This document shows, piece by piece, positions 7,527 to 16,204 of a DNA stretch of 64,000 nucleotides. Below the pieces are notes generated by a model. The model was not told where the DNA came from. It worked only from the letters and a program-made list of their open reading frames with translations, and did not search any database. The DNA lies in NCBI RefSeq assembly GCF_022352215.1, contig NZ_JAKRWF010000004.1:1-64000 (forward strand), in the 5' to 3' direction. How positions within the stretch are numbered: the stretch's first letter is position 1; every line of letters begins with the position of its first letter. Origin of the DNA: Flavihumibacter cheonanensis (lineage in GTDB: Bacteria; Bacteroidota; Bacteroidia; Chitinophagales; Chitinophagaceae). The position numbers and the translations under genes were made by a program.

Positions 7527-9893
7527 ATGATACAATGCAAAACTTCCAAAGAAATCGGCGGTATGGGCCATTCCCTCAAGAGGAAAGAGGATGCCCGCTT
7601 CATCCAGGGTAAGGGTCGATACGTGGATGATGTCAAACTGCCAGGTATGCTGTATATGGATATCGTTAGAAGTCCATATGCCTATGCCAAAATCAAAAAT
7701 ATCAATATTGACGAAGCCATGAAAGTACCCGGCGTAGTAGCTGTGGTTACCGGCAGAGATCTCGAAAAATACAATCTGCACTGGATGCCTACCCTGATGT
7801 CAGACACCCAGATGGTACTACCTACCGACACGGTCATGTACCAGGCACAGGAAGTAGCTGCCGTAATCGCTACCAGCAAATATGCCGCGCGTGATGGCCG
7901 CGAAGCCGTAAGGGTGGAATATGAACCCATGAAACCGGTAATCGATCCCTACAAATCACTGGACCCCGATGCTCCTGTTTTACGCACCGATAAAGAAGGA
8001 AAAAAAGACAACCATATCTGGAACTGGAAAGTGGGCGATAAGCAAAAGACAGATGATGTCTTCGCCAAAGCAGAAGTGGTGGTGAAAGAACAGATGCATA
8101 TCCCGCGTATCCATGTGGCTTCTATTGAAACCTGTGGTTGTGTGGCCGATTACGATAAGGTGAACAATCACCTCACCATGTACATGACTACCCAGGCTCC
8201 CCATGCAATCAGAACAGTAATTGCCCTGGTAGCCGGACATGTAGGTCTCACCGAAGAAAAGATTCGTGTGATCTCTCCCGATATCGGTGGTGGTTTTGGT
8301 GGTAAGGTTCCTGTGTATCCGGGTTATGTGATCGCCATTGCAGTTTCTTTCCTGGTTGGCAAACCGGTGAAGTGGATTGAAGACCGGAGTGAAAACCTGC
8401 AGGCGGATTCTTTTGCACGCGATTATCATATCACGGCAGAAATGGCCGGTACCAAAGATGGTAAGATCCTGGCCACGCGCTTCAAAGTCCTCGCCGATCA
8501 TGGCTATACAGATGCGTCTGCCAACCCCTCTAAATTCCCGACGGGTATGTTCTCCATCGCAACCGGCTCTTATGATTATGATGCCACTTATATGGAATGT
8601 GATGCCGTTTATACCAACAAGCCGCCAGGGGGTGTTGCCTATCGTTGCTCCTTCCGCGTTACCGAAGCTGTGCATGCGATTGAACGTATCACCGATCGCT
8701 TTGCTTTGGAAATTGGAAAGGATCCTGCTGAACTACGTTTGCAGAACTTCATCAAAAAAGAAGACTTCCCCTGGAAATCTCCCACCGGATGGATTTATGA
8801 TAGTGGCGATTATCACAAGGGCCTGCTGAAAGCCATGGATACTGTGGATTATCACCAGCTCCGTGCAGAACAGGCAGAGAAAAGAAAGCGCGGTGAATTG
8901 ATGGGTATTGGTCTCTCTACTTTTACCGAAGTAGTAGGAGCCGGTCCATCTAAAGACTTTGATATCCTCGGTATCAAAATGTTCGACAGTGCAGAGATTC
9001 GGGTACACCCAACCGGTAAAGCGATTGCACGTTTTGGTACCAAATCACAGGGCCAGGGGCACGAAACCACCTATGCACAGATCATTGCTGAAGAACTCGG
9101 CATCCCTGCTGAAAATATCCAGATCGAAGAAGGTGATACTGATACCGCTCCTTACGGATTGGGTACCTATGCTTCCCGAAGCACGCCAACTGCTGGTGCT
9201 GCTGCGGCTGTGGCTTCCCGTAAGTTACGCGATAAGGCCAGGAAGATTGCAGCTTACCTGCTCGAAGTGAGTGAGGATGACCTGGAATGGGAGCCCGGTA
9301 AGTTCTTTGTAAAGGGTGCGCCTGAGAAGTCGAAAACCATCCAGGAGATCGTGTTCGCTTCCTATACCAACCATCCTCCCGGCATGGAAGCAGGTTTTGA
9401 AGCAACCCATTACTACGATCCGCCAAATCTTACCTTCCCTTCCGGTGCTTATATCTGCGTTGTGGATATTGATAAGGAAACCGGTGCGATTCATGTAAGG
9501 CGTTTTGTGGCCATCGACGATTGCGGTAATATCATCAACCCGATGATTGTACAGGGACAAGTTCACGGTGGTTTAACACAGGGCATTGCGCCTGCGATGT
9601 ATGAGGAACTGATCTATGATGAAGCGGGCAATATCCTGAATGGAACCTTTATGGATTACCTGGTGCCAACAGCAGTTGAATCTCCCAAGTGGGAAACCGG
9701 TCATACGGTTACTCCTTCTCCACACCATCCGATTGGAGCAAAAGGTGTGGGCGAATCACCCACCGTTGGTGCACCTCCTGCTATTGCCAATGCGATTGTG
9801 GATGCATTGAGTCCCTATGGTATTACCCACCTCGATATTCCAATCACACCATTCAAAGTGTGGAAGGCATTGAAGGAAAAGGGAGCTATTTAA
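7527..9893 (+). CDS. coxL: Aerobic CO dehydrogenase, form I large (molybdenum-copper) subunit
   Basis: This is the catalytic subunit that oxidises CO with water to CO2 at a Mo-S-Cu centre bearing molybdopterin cytosine dinucleotide. The form I active-site loop AYRCSFR is present (codons 8637-8657), with the copper-binding cysteine at residue 374. Form II and other family members have AYRGAGR instead. GGGFGGK followed by VYPGYV and GKPVKWIEDR matches CoxL. Near the C-terminus GAKGVGESPTVGAP carries the conserved active-site glutamate. The 788-aa length is slightly below the usual ~800. Everything needed for true CO oxidation is visible, which sets it apart from the many CoxL-like hydroxylases. 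Confidence 0.95.
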   Translation: MIQCKTSKEIGGMGHSLKRKEDARFIQGKGRYVDDVKLPGMLYMDIVRSPYAYAKIKNINIDEAMKVPGVVAVVTGRDLEKYNLHWMPTLMSDTQMVLPTDTVMYQAQEVAAVIATSKYAARDGREAVRVEYEPMKPVIDPYKSLDPDAPVLRTDKEGKKDNHIWNWKVGDKQKTDDVFAKAEVVVKEQMHIPRIHVASIETCGCVADYDKVNNHLTMYMTTQAPHAIRTVIALVAGHVGLTEEKIRVISPDIGGGFGGKVPVYPGYVIAIAVSFLVGKPVKWIEDRSENLQADSFARDYHITAEMAGTKDGKILATRFKVLADHGYTDASANPSKFPTGMFSIATGSYDYDATYMECDAVYTNKPPGGVAYRCSFRVTEAVHAIERITDRFALEIGKDPAELRLQNFIKKEDFPWKSPTGWIYDSGDYHKGLLKAMDTVDYHQLRAEQAEKRKRGELMGIGLSTFTEVVGAGPSKDFDILGIKMFDSAEIRVHPTGKAIARFGTKSQGQGHETTYAQIIAEELGIPAENIQIEEGDTDTAPYGLGTYASRSTPTAGAAAAVASRKLRDKARKIAAYLLEVSEDDLEWEPGKFFVKGAPEKSKTIQEIVFASYTNHPPGMEAGFEATHYYDPPNLTFPSGAYICVVDIDKETGAIHVRRFVAIDDCGNIINPMIVQGQVHGGLTQGIAPAMYEELIYDEAGNILNGTFMDYLVPTAVESPKWETGHTVTPSPHHPIGAKGVGESPTVGAPPAIANAIVDALSPYGITHLDIPITPFKVWKALKEKGAI

Positions 9894-9913
9894 GCTGGGC
9901 CCAGGCCCAGCTT
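9892..9913 (+). terminator. Strong hairpin overlapping the coxL stop codon
   Basis: AAGCTGGGCC at 9892-9901 and GGCCCAGCTT at 9904-9913 form a perfect 10-bp inverted repeat followed by TCTTTCT. It sits between coxL and coxG inside the operon. It may attenuate transcription or protect the coxMSL part of the mRNA so that structural subunits exceed the accessory proteins. Confidence 0.55.
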
Positions 9914-9941
9914 TCTTTCTAACAGATTTAAACATAGTACA

Positions 9942-10469
9942 ATGACAACAACGATAACCAAATCATTCCATGTAGATCATCCGGTGGATGCTGTATGGAA
10001 TAACCTGACCAATCCCACGCAGGTAGTTACCTGTGTACCGGGGGCCTCGTTGACAGAGCAAATCGACAACGACAATTACAAGGGGGAAGTGGAGCTGAAA
10101 TTTGGTCCGGTTAAGGCCAAGTACGACGGACTCATCACTTTCCTGGAAAGAGATGCAGCCACCAAAAAAATGTCGCTCAAAGGTACCGGTACCGACAGCA
10201 AAGGGAAAGGTGGCGCGGATATGAAAATGGATGGCCAGCTTTCTGAAAAGGATGGTGGTACTGATGTGAATGTTACCATGGAAGTGAATGTAACCGGTAT
10301 GATGGCACAGTTCGGTTCAAGGCTGATCAATGATGTATCCAACCAGGTATTCGACCAGTTTGTCAACAACTTCAAAAAGCAGTTGGCTGGCGAGCAGGTG
10401 GACAATACACTAAGTGCGGGTTCCATGGTGGGCGGTATGATCAAGGGATTCTTTGGAGGTAAAAAATAA
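9942..10469 (+). CDS. coxG: CoxG-type membrane-recruitment protein (SRPBCC fold)
   Basis: The 175-aa protein is a CoxG/SRPBCC family member. It begins with the typical strand-and-helix opening (SFHVDHPVDAVWNNL), followed by VVTCVPGASL and a ligand-pocket core. Its C-terminus has a Gly-rich amphipathic tail (GSMVGGMIKGFFGGKK). In known systems CoxG tethers CO dehydrogenase to the membrane and hands electrons to quinone. The gene lies 48 nt after coxL, across the hairpin at 9892-9913. Its last codons contain the GGAGGT that probably serves as the ribosome-binding site of coxD. Confidence 0.88.
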   Translation: MTTTITKSFHVDHPVDAVWNNLTNPTQVVTCVPGASLTEQIDNDNYKGEVELKFGPVKAKYDGLITFLERDAATKKMSLKGTGTDSKGKGGADMKMDGQLSEKDGGTDVNVTMEVNVTGMMAQFGSRLINDVSNQVFDQFVNNFKKQLAGEQVDNTLSAGSMVGGMIKGFFGGKK

Positions 10470-10473
10470 CAAT

Positions 10474-11337
10474 GTGCATACGATCCAATCCCAACAGGAA
10501 ATCATAAACGCGCTCGACAGGATGAACTATGTGGCAGCTGATGCATTTGCCACTTCGCTTTTCCTGATGCTGAAACTGCAGAAGCCATTGCTGCTGGAAG
10601 GTCCGCCTGGTGTGGGCAAAACAGAAGTAGCCCATGCCCTGGCTAAGATCCTTGACACCAAACTCATCCGGTTGCAATGTTATGAAGGGCTTGATATCAA
10701 TGCGGCGGTATATGAATGGAACTACCAGAAACAGTTACTCGGAATCAAACTCCAGGAAGGCACTGCGCTTTCCATCGAGGAAAAAGAGAAACATATCTTC
10801 AGTCATGAATACCTGTTAAAAAGACCCTTACTGGAATCCATAACCGAATTGTATCAATCGCCGGTATTGCTGATTGATGAACTGGACAGATCGGATGAAG
10901 AGTTTGAAGCCTTTCTGCTGGAATTGTTATCCGCTTTTCAGATCAGTATTCCGGAAATGGGAACGATTAAGGCAAAACATAAACCCTATGTGATATTAAC
11001 GTCTAACCGTACCCGTGAGTTAAGTGATGCGCTGAAAAGAAGATGCCTCTATCACTGGATTGATTACCCCGATCTGGCATTGGAAATGCAGATCGTACAA
11101 AAGCACCTGCCGGGTATTGAGGCCAGCCTGCTGGAGCAGGTGGTGAAAACAGTGCAGGCCTTCCGTCAGCAAAAACTGGCGAAAATACCGGGGGTATCAG
11201 AAACCATCGACTGGGCGCAATCCCTGATGACACTGGGTTACCGGGAATTGAATCAACAGTCTTTTGATCAAACCCTGGGTGCCATCCTGAAATCGACCGA
11301 TGATATCAACCAGGTAAAAGCGGAAGGATTGGTATGA
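10474..11337 (+). CDS. coxD: MoxR-type AAA+ ATPase, CO dehydrogenase maturation
   Basis: This MoxR-family AAA+ ATPase is needed in studied CO oxidisers to sulfurate the molybdenum and build the Mo-S-Cu site. Walker A is GPPGVGKT (residues 43-50), Walker B is VLLIDELDRSDEE, and the sensor segment is ILTSNRTRELSDAL. The start is uncertain. I prefer the GTG at 10474 (287 aa), preceded by GGAGGT at 10455-10460, over an in-frame TTG at 10453 that lies upstream of that ribosome-binding site. It works with the vWA protein CoxE, whose ATG overlaps this stop codon (ATGA). Confidence 0.9.
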   Translation: MHTIQSQQEIINALDRMNYVAADAFATSLFLMLKLQKPLLLEGPPGVGKTEVAHALAKILDTKLIRLQCYEGLDINAAVYEWNYQKQLLGIKLQEGTALSIEEKEKHIFSHEYLLKRPLLESITELYQSPVLLIDELDRSDEEFEAFLLELLSAFQISIPEMGTIKAKHKPYVILTSNRTRELSDALKRRCLYHWIDYPDLALEMQIVQKHLPGIEASLLEQVVKTVQAFRQQKLAKIPGVSETIDWAQSLMTLGYRELNQQSFDQTLGAILKSTDDINQVKAEGLV

Positions 11338-12473
11338 AACAACAGGCCTATCAAACAACCAGCCTAACTGAAGGCATTGTGGCATTTGTGCATTTTGCCC
11401 GAAGCCATGGATTGAATATAGGCCTGCCGGAAACAAAGGATGCCTTGCTGGCTGCGGACCTCGGATTATTAATCAATCGGGAGCTATTCAAGGATGCACT
11501 GAAAACGATCTTTTGTAAATCGCCTGAAGAAGAGAAGGTCTTTGAAAAAATCTTCCTGTTGTATTGGGATACCAATCCCATTGATCTGCAGGAAAGAAAG
11601 GGCAAGGCTACCGTACAGGGACTCGTAGAAAAAAAGGCCAATGCCACCCTCGTGATGTTGGGGAGAGGAGATAAGCAGGAACAGGAAACCGATGCGAAAA
11701 ATGTGAGTGGGGCCAATGAAAAAGAACGCCTGAAGAAAACAGACCTGGCGCAGGTGAAAGAAACAGATGCAGCGCAACTGGAAGCAATAGCCAGAAAATT
11801 ATTTCGGGAAATGGCGGTGCGAATGAGAAGACGCATGAAAAGCTCCACGAAAAAAGGGAGGATCAACCTGCGGAGAACCATCCGGCACAGCATCAGCTAT
11901 GGAGGAGAGCCGATAGAACTGTACAGGAAATCGCAAAAGCCAAAAAAACAGCGATTGATTGTGCTGCTGGATGTAAGCGGCTCGATGGATAAATACAGTT
12001 TCTACCTGCTGCGTTTCATTTGCGCACTGAAAGAACAGTTCAGGCAACTGGAAGCCTTCCTGTTCAGTACTCAATTGCTACGGGTGACAAAGGCATTGCA
12101 ATTGAACCGGATTGACCAGATCCTGCAAACCGTATCCGACCAGGCCGAACATTGGTCGGGTGGTACAAGAATCGGGACTTGCCTGGGCAAGTTCAATGAA
12201 CGTTATGGCAAGTTGCTGCTGAATGGTTCACCCATCGTGCTGATCCTAAGTGATGGACTGGATACTGGCACTCCAGAAGAACTGCAAAAGGAATTGAAAT
12301 ACATTAAGGGGAAGGCCAGAAAACTGATCTGGCTGAATCCATTGAAAGGAATGAAAGGATATGCACCGATCGCAAAAGGCATGAGCGCCGCGCTGCCTGC
12401 TATTGATGCATTCAGATCGGCGCATAACCTGGAAAGTTTGCTGGAACTCGAAACTATTTTACAAGATGCTTGA
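11334..12473 (+). CDS. coxE: vWA-domain partner of CoxD
   Basis: This 379-aa protein has a helical N-terminal half, with a Lys/Arg-rich stretch around residues 160-185. Its C-terminal von Willebrand A domain has the metal-ion-dependent adhesion motif DVSGS at residues 213-217, and GGTRIG and LSDGLDTG further on. MoxR ATPases and vWA proteins act as pairs, and the 4-nt ATGA overlap with coxD implies coupled translation. In the CO dehydrogenase pathway the pair is thought to deliver copper or sulfur to the active site. The length is typical of CoxE. Confidence 0.9.
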   Translation: MKQQAYQTTSLTEGIVAFVHFARSHGLNIGLPETKDALLAADLGLLINRELFKDALKTIFCKSPEEEKVFEKIFLLYWDTNPIDLQERKGKATVQGLVEKKANATLVMLGRGDKQEQETDAKNVSGANEKERLKKTDLAQVKETDAAQLEAIARKLFREMAVRMRRRMKSSTKKGRINLRRTIRHSISYGGEPIELYRKSQKPKKQRLIVLLDVSGSMDKYSFYLLRFICALKEQFRQLEAFLFSTQLLRVTKALQLNRIDQILQTVSDQAEHWSGGTRIGTCLGKFNERYGKLLLNGSPIVLILSDGLDTGTPEELQKELKYIKGKARKLIWLNPLKGMKGYAPIAKGMSAALPAIDAFRSAHNLESLLELETILQDA

Positions 12474-13449
12474 GGTTTTTTTAGAAAAAGGACAGGAACT
12501 GAGGAAAAAGAATGAGCCCTTCGCCATCGCAATGGTGGTGAGGAGGGAAGCACCCAGCAGTGGCAAAGCAGGTGATAAGGCCATAATCAATAAATTTGGT
12601 GAGATCATAGGTTGGGTAGGAGGAGGTTGTGTGCGCGCCATCATCATCAAGGAAGCAGAAGATGCGATGAAAACAGGCAGGGCCCGGCTCGTGCGAATTG
12701 GAAAAGCTCTCAACCAATCTCAACAGGAAGGCGTTATGGAATATAAAATGACTTGTCAGAGTGAAGGACTGGTGGAAGTTTTCATCGAACCCGTACTGCC
12801 GCCACCCCACCTGGTCGTGATGGGAAAAACAGCCATCGCCAAGGCATTGGTAAAGCTGGCCAAGGCAAGCGGATTCCGGGTTACGGCAGTAGCGCCTGAT
12901 GTCAAGCCGGATACCTTTGACAAAGTGGATGAGCTGATCACGCAATACAGCCTGAAGCAGGTGAATACCACGCCTGCAACAAGTATTGTGGTAGCCACCC
13001 AGGGAGATAATGATGAGATCGCTTTGCAGGAAGCAGCTGCAAAAGCATCCTGTTATCTTGGCTTTGTGTCGAGCAGGAAAAAAGGTGATAAGCTGATGGA
13101 CTACCTAAAAGATGCCGGTGTGGATCCTTCCCGTGTTGCGACTATCAAATCGCCAGCAGGAATTGATATCAATGCCAAGAGCCCGGAAGAAGTGGCCATC
13201 AGTATTCTGGCAGAGATCATCCAGGTGAAGAGCCAGGTAGGGGCCGGGGCTGCCTTCACGATGTTTGATGCCACAAGAGAAGAAGCAGGCAAACCCAAGT
13301 TTTATATCAATCCTGTTTGCGGCGTTCCGGTGGATGTGAATAGTCCCAAACACGTGGTTGACTACAAAGGAGAAAAAGTGTATTTCTGCTGTGATGGATG
13401 CAAAGTGAAGTTTGAGCAGAACCCTGAAAAATATATGGAGAAGGCATGA
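12466..13449 (+). CDS. XdhC/CoxF-type maturase fused to a C-terminal YHS metal-binding domain
   Basis: The start is the ATG at 12466, overlapping the coxE stop by 8 nt; longer frames lie inside coxE. Residues 1 to about 265 are XdhC/CoxF-like. FAIAMVVRREAPSSG, IGWVGGGCV and a Rossmann segment after HLVVMGKTAIA are visible. XdhC proteins bind the mature molybdenum cofactor, assist its sulfuration and insert it in the enzyme. Residues 276-327 form a YHS domain, with NPVCGVPVD (C285) and YFCCDGC (C308, C309, C312), of the kind that binds copper or other soft metals. In this context copper supply for the Mo-S-Cu site is an attractive inference. Confidence 0.88.
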   Translation: MLEVFLEKGQELRKKNEPFAIAMVVRREAPSSGKAGDKAIINKFGEIIGWVGGGCVRAIIIKEAEDAMKTGRARLVRIGKALNQSQQEGVMEYKMTCQSEGLVEVFIEPVLPPPHLVVMGKTAIAKALVKLAKASGFRVTAVAPDVKPDTFDKVDELITQYSLKQVNTTPATSIVVATQGDNDEIALQEAAAKASCYLGFVSSRKKGDKLMDYLKDAGVDPSRVATIKSPAGIDINAKSPEEVAISILAEIIQVKSQVGAGAAFTMFDATREEAGKPKFYINPVCGVPVDVNSPKHVVDYKGEKVYFCCDGCKVKFEQNPEKYMEKA

Positions 13450-14603
13450 AGGAAATAAAAGCGATCATACAGGCATACGAGCAGGCTGAACAGGAAGGCA
13501 AGAAATCTGCCCTGGTGACCGTGGTACACCTGGAGGGATCCTCTTACAGAAGACCAGGCGCAAGAATGTTGGTGACGGATGAAGGAGAGATGACGGGCGC
13601 AATCAGTGGTGGTTGCCTGGAAGGTGATGCATTACGGAAAGCCTTGTCGGTATTGAATCAACAGCAATCCAGATTGGTCACCTATGATACCAGTGATGAA
13701 GAAGATGCTTCCATTGGTGTGCAGTTGGGATGCGCGGGGGTGATCCAGGTACTGATGGAACCAATTGATCATGCAAGGGCCAATCATCCGGTTGAATTGT
13801 TGAAAAAACTAGTTGGTAAACGCCAGCCCTATGTACTGGTGACCTTGTTCTCCCTGGAAGATAAAAAAGGCGCACAGCCAGGTACCTGTTTATTGGTAGA
13901 AGCGGATGGCACGGTCAGTGGTGATATGACAGTCGCGGCATTGAAGCAGGTAGTGTTGGAAGATGTTACTACCTGTTTCGATCAAAAGCAATCCGCTTTT
14001 CGAAATTACCGGTCGGCAGATTTTGCGATAACAGCTTTCATTGAATACATCGAACCTGCCCTGGCACTCATGATCATTGGTGCCGGCAATGATGTGATTC
14101 CCCTGGTAGAAATGGCCAATACACTAGGCTGGGAACCTTCTGTCATAGATGGAAGGCCTACACACGCAAAGCGGGAACGATTTGCAAGTGCCTGCCAGAT
14201 CCTGGTCAGCAAACCGGAAAAAGTATTGGAGCAATTGGTGATTGATGAGCAGACCGTGTTTGTGCTGATGACCCATAATTACAATTACGACCTGGCAATG
14301 CTGAAGGCATTGGTGCATACGTCGGTGCCGTATATCGGGCTATTGGGACCAAAGAAAAAACTCGACCGCATGTTGGGTGAGTTGAAGGCAGAATGCATCA
14401 CGCTGACTGAGGAACAACTATCAAGAATCTATGGACCGGTTGGATTGGAAATTGGTGCTGAAACTGCAGAAGAAATTGCTCTTTCCATTTTGGCGGAGAT
14501 CCGGGCAGTTAAAACAGGCACCGGAGGCAAATCCCTTCGTACCAAGGAAGATACCATCCATTCCAGGGAAGCTACCCGGATCAGTGAAAAACATATCCAG
14601 TGA
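13446..14603 (+). CDS. xdhC: XdhC-family molybdenum cofactor chaperone/sulfuration protein
   Basis: This 385-aa protein is a standard two-domain XdhC. The N-terminal domain reads VTVVHLEGSSYRRPGARM and GAISGGCLEGD. The C-terminal Rossmann domain contains LALMIIGAGND, VLMTHNYNYD and YIGLLGPKKK. The family protects the sulfurated molybdenum cofactor and loads it into hydroxylases such as xanthine or CO dehydrogenase. It starts at an ATGA overlap with the XdhC-YHS gene. Two XdhC-type proteins in one cox cluster parallel CoxF and CoxI of known form I systems, so this one probably fills the CoxI role. Confidence 0.88.
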   Translation: MKEIKAIIQAYEQAEQEGKKSALVTVVHLEGSSYRRPGARMLVTDEGEMTGAISGGCLEGDALRKALSVLNQQQSRLVTYDTSDEEDASIGVQLGCAGVIQVLMEPIDHARANHPVELLKKLVGKRQPYVLVTLFSLEDKKGAQPGTCLLVEADGTVSGDMTVAALKQVVLEDVTTCFDQKQSAFRNYRSADFAITAFIEYIEPALALMIIGAGNDVIPLVEMANTLGWEPSVIDGRPTHAKRERFASACQILVSKPEKVLEQLVIDEQTVFVLMTHNYNYDLAMLKALVHTSVPYIGLLGPKKKLDRMLGELKAECITLTEEQLSRIYGPVGLEIGAETAEEIALSILAEIRAVKTGTGGKSLRTKEDTIHSREATRISEKHIQ

Positions 14604-15214
14604 AGCCGCACAACCACCATATCCTTCACTGCGCGATTGTTATCCTTGCCGCTGGTCAATCTAGCAGACTCGGGGAAGCCAAGCAATTGTTACCTTACAA
14701 AGGGAAATCCCTATTGGTGCAGGCAGTGGATACTGCAGTAGCCACTGGACTTCGGCCGGTTGTGGTGGTGCTGGGCGCCAGGAATGAAATGATGAAGCAG
14801 GAGTTAACAGATAAAGAAGTGGTGATCGTGCTGAATGAGCAATGGGAAGAAGGCATGGGCTCTTCTCTGCGTTGCGGCTTACAAAAAGCACAGCAGGTGG
14901 CTCCTGAAACGGAGGGTGTGATCTTCATGGTATGTGATCAACCCCATGTGTCTCCTGATTTGTTGTTGCAGTTGTTCAAAACAAGCGAAGCAACTTTGAA
15001 ACCTATTGTGGCAAGTACTTATGGAGAACAGTCTGGTACGCCTGCTTTTTTCAGCAGCAGGATATTCCCGGCATTGCTGGAAATAAAAGGCGATACCGGT
15101 GCCAGGAAACTGATCAAACAATATGCGGAGGAAGTAGCTACGATACCCTTCCCCGAAGGGAGCATTGATATCGATACCCCATCCGATTACCAAACCTTAC
15201 TGAAACAAGCTTAA
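14600..15214 (+). CDS. mocA: Molybdenum cofactor cytidylyltransferase
   Basis: This MobA-like NTP transferase has the nucleotide-binding N-terminus IVILAAGQSSRLGEAKQLLP, then VVVLGA, FMVCDQPHVSPD and GDTGARKLI. The MocA branch joins CMP to molybdopterin to give the dinucleotide cofactor, which is the form used by CO dehydrogenase. The MobA branch uses GTP instead, and no MobA is present. The GTG start at 14600 overlaps the previous stop (GTGA), indicating coupled translation. The length of 204 aa is normal. Confidence 0.87.
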   Translation: MKPHNHHILHCAIVILAAGQSSRLGEAKQLLPYKGKSLLVQAVDTAVATGLRPVVVVLGARNEMMKQELTDKEVVIVLNEQWEEGMGSSLRCGLQKAQQVAPETEGVIFMVCDQPHVSPDLLLQLFKTSEATLKPIVASTYGEQSGTPAFFSSRIFPALLEIKGDTGARKLIKQYAEEVATIPFPEGSIDIDTPSDYQTLLKQA

Positions 15215-16204
15215 ATGGAAGGCCAACTGATAGATACTTATAACCGCGTTCACAACTACCTGAGGATATCGTTGACGGACAACTGCAATTTCAGGTGCTT
15301 CTACTGCATGCCGGAAGAAGACTATGATTTTGCGCCGGCCAGTAAACTGATGCAGGCGGATGAGATTTATAAGATCGCGAAACTCTTTGTTGAGCAGGGC
15401 GTGAATAAAATCAGGCTGACTGGTGGTGAGCCCCTGGTAAGAAAAGATGCGGCAAAGATTATTCAACTGCTGGCGCAATTACCGGTGAACCTTACCATCA
15501 CTACCAATGGTAGCAGGATTCATGAATTCATGGATCTGCTGAAAGAGAACAGGATTCGTTCACTTAATATCAGCCTGGATACCCTGGACCGGGATAAATT
15601 CCTCCTGATGACCCGAAGGGATCAGTTTCAGCGGGTCTATGATAATATTCACTTATTGCTGCGGGAAGGCTTTCATGTGAAAGTAAACATGGTGGTGATG
15701 AAGGGAATGAATGAAGCAGAGATTCTTGATTTTATTGAGTGGACGAAATTGGATCCGGTGCATGTACGTTTTATAGAATTCATGCCATTCAGTGGCAACA
15801 GGTGGACCAGCAACAAAGTAGTTACCTGGCAGGAAATGCTGGAACTCGCGGGCGCTAAATATGATATCCTGCCCCTGGCAGCGGAACCTAATGATACAGC
15901 TAAAAAATACCAGGTGCCGGGGCATAAAGGCACTTTTGCGGTGATCAGCACCATGAGTAATAATTTCTGTGGCACCTGCAATCGCATCCGGCTGACGGCT
16001 GATGGCAAGATGAAGAACTGTTTGTTTTCTGCGTCAGAAACTGACCTGTTGCAACCATTGCGGATGGGAGAAGATATCCTGCCGCTGATTCAGCAAACCA
16101 TTAGGGCTAAACACAAAGAGTTAGGCGGACAATTCACTACCGATTTTGAAAACATTGAAGCAACGAGCATCCATAACCGAAGTATGATCACCATTGGAGG
16201 ATGA
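15215..16204 (+). CDS. moaA: GTP 3',8-cyclase (radical SAM), first step of molybdopterin synthesis
   Basis: MoaA converts GTP to 3',8-cyclo-GTP. The radical SAM cluster is C24, C28 and C31 (CNFRCFYC). The second iron-sulfur cluster is near the C-terminus (NNFCGTCNRIR, then MKNCLF). The TGGEPLVRKD segment and the functional C-terminal Gly-Gly (ITIGG) are present. The ATG follows the mocA stop directly, and the moaA stop overlaps the start of the TonB-dependent receptor gene. The length of 329 aa is typical. Confidence 0.95.
   Translation: MEGQLIDTYNRVHNYLRISLTDNCNFRCFYCMPEEDYDFAPASKLMQADEIYKIAKLFVEQGVNKIRLTGGEPLVRKDAAKIIQLLAQLPVNLTITTNGSRIHEFMDLLKENRIRSLNISLDTLDRDKFLLMTRRDQFQRVYDNIHLLLREGFHVKVNMVVMKGMNEAEILDFIEWTKLDPVHVRFIEFMPFSGNRWTSNKVVTWQEMLELAGAKYDILPLAAEPNDTAKKYQVPGHKGTFAVISTMSNNFCGTCNRIRLTADGKMKNCLFSASETDLLQPLRMGEDILPLIQQTIRAKHKELGGQFTTDFENIEATSIHNRSMITIGG

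Noticed and set aside
7980-8675. 231-codon minus-strand ORF opposite coxL
   Set aside because: It is an antisense shadow of the highly conserved coxL frame, with a translation rich in His and Cys and no domain. The same holds for the long antisense frames opposite coxM, coxE, hemF and the FecA-like gene.
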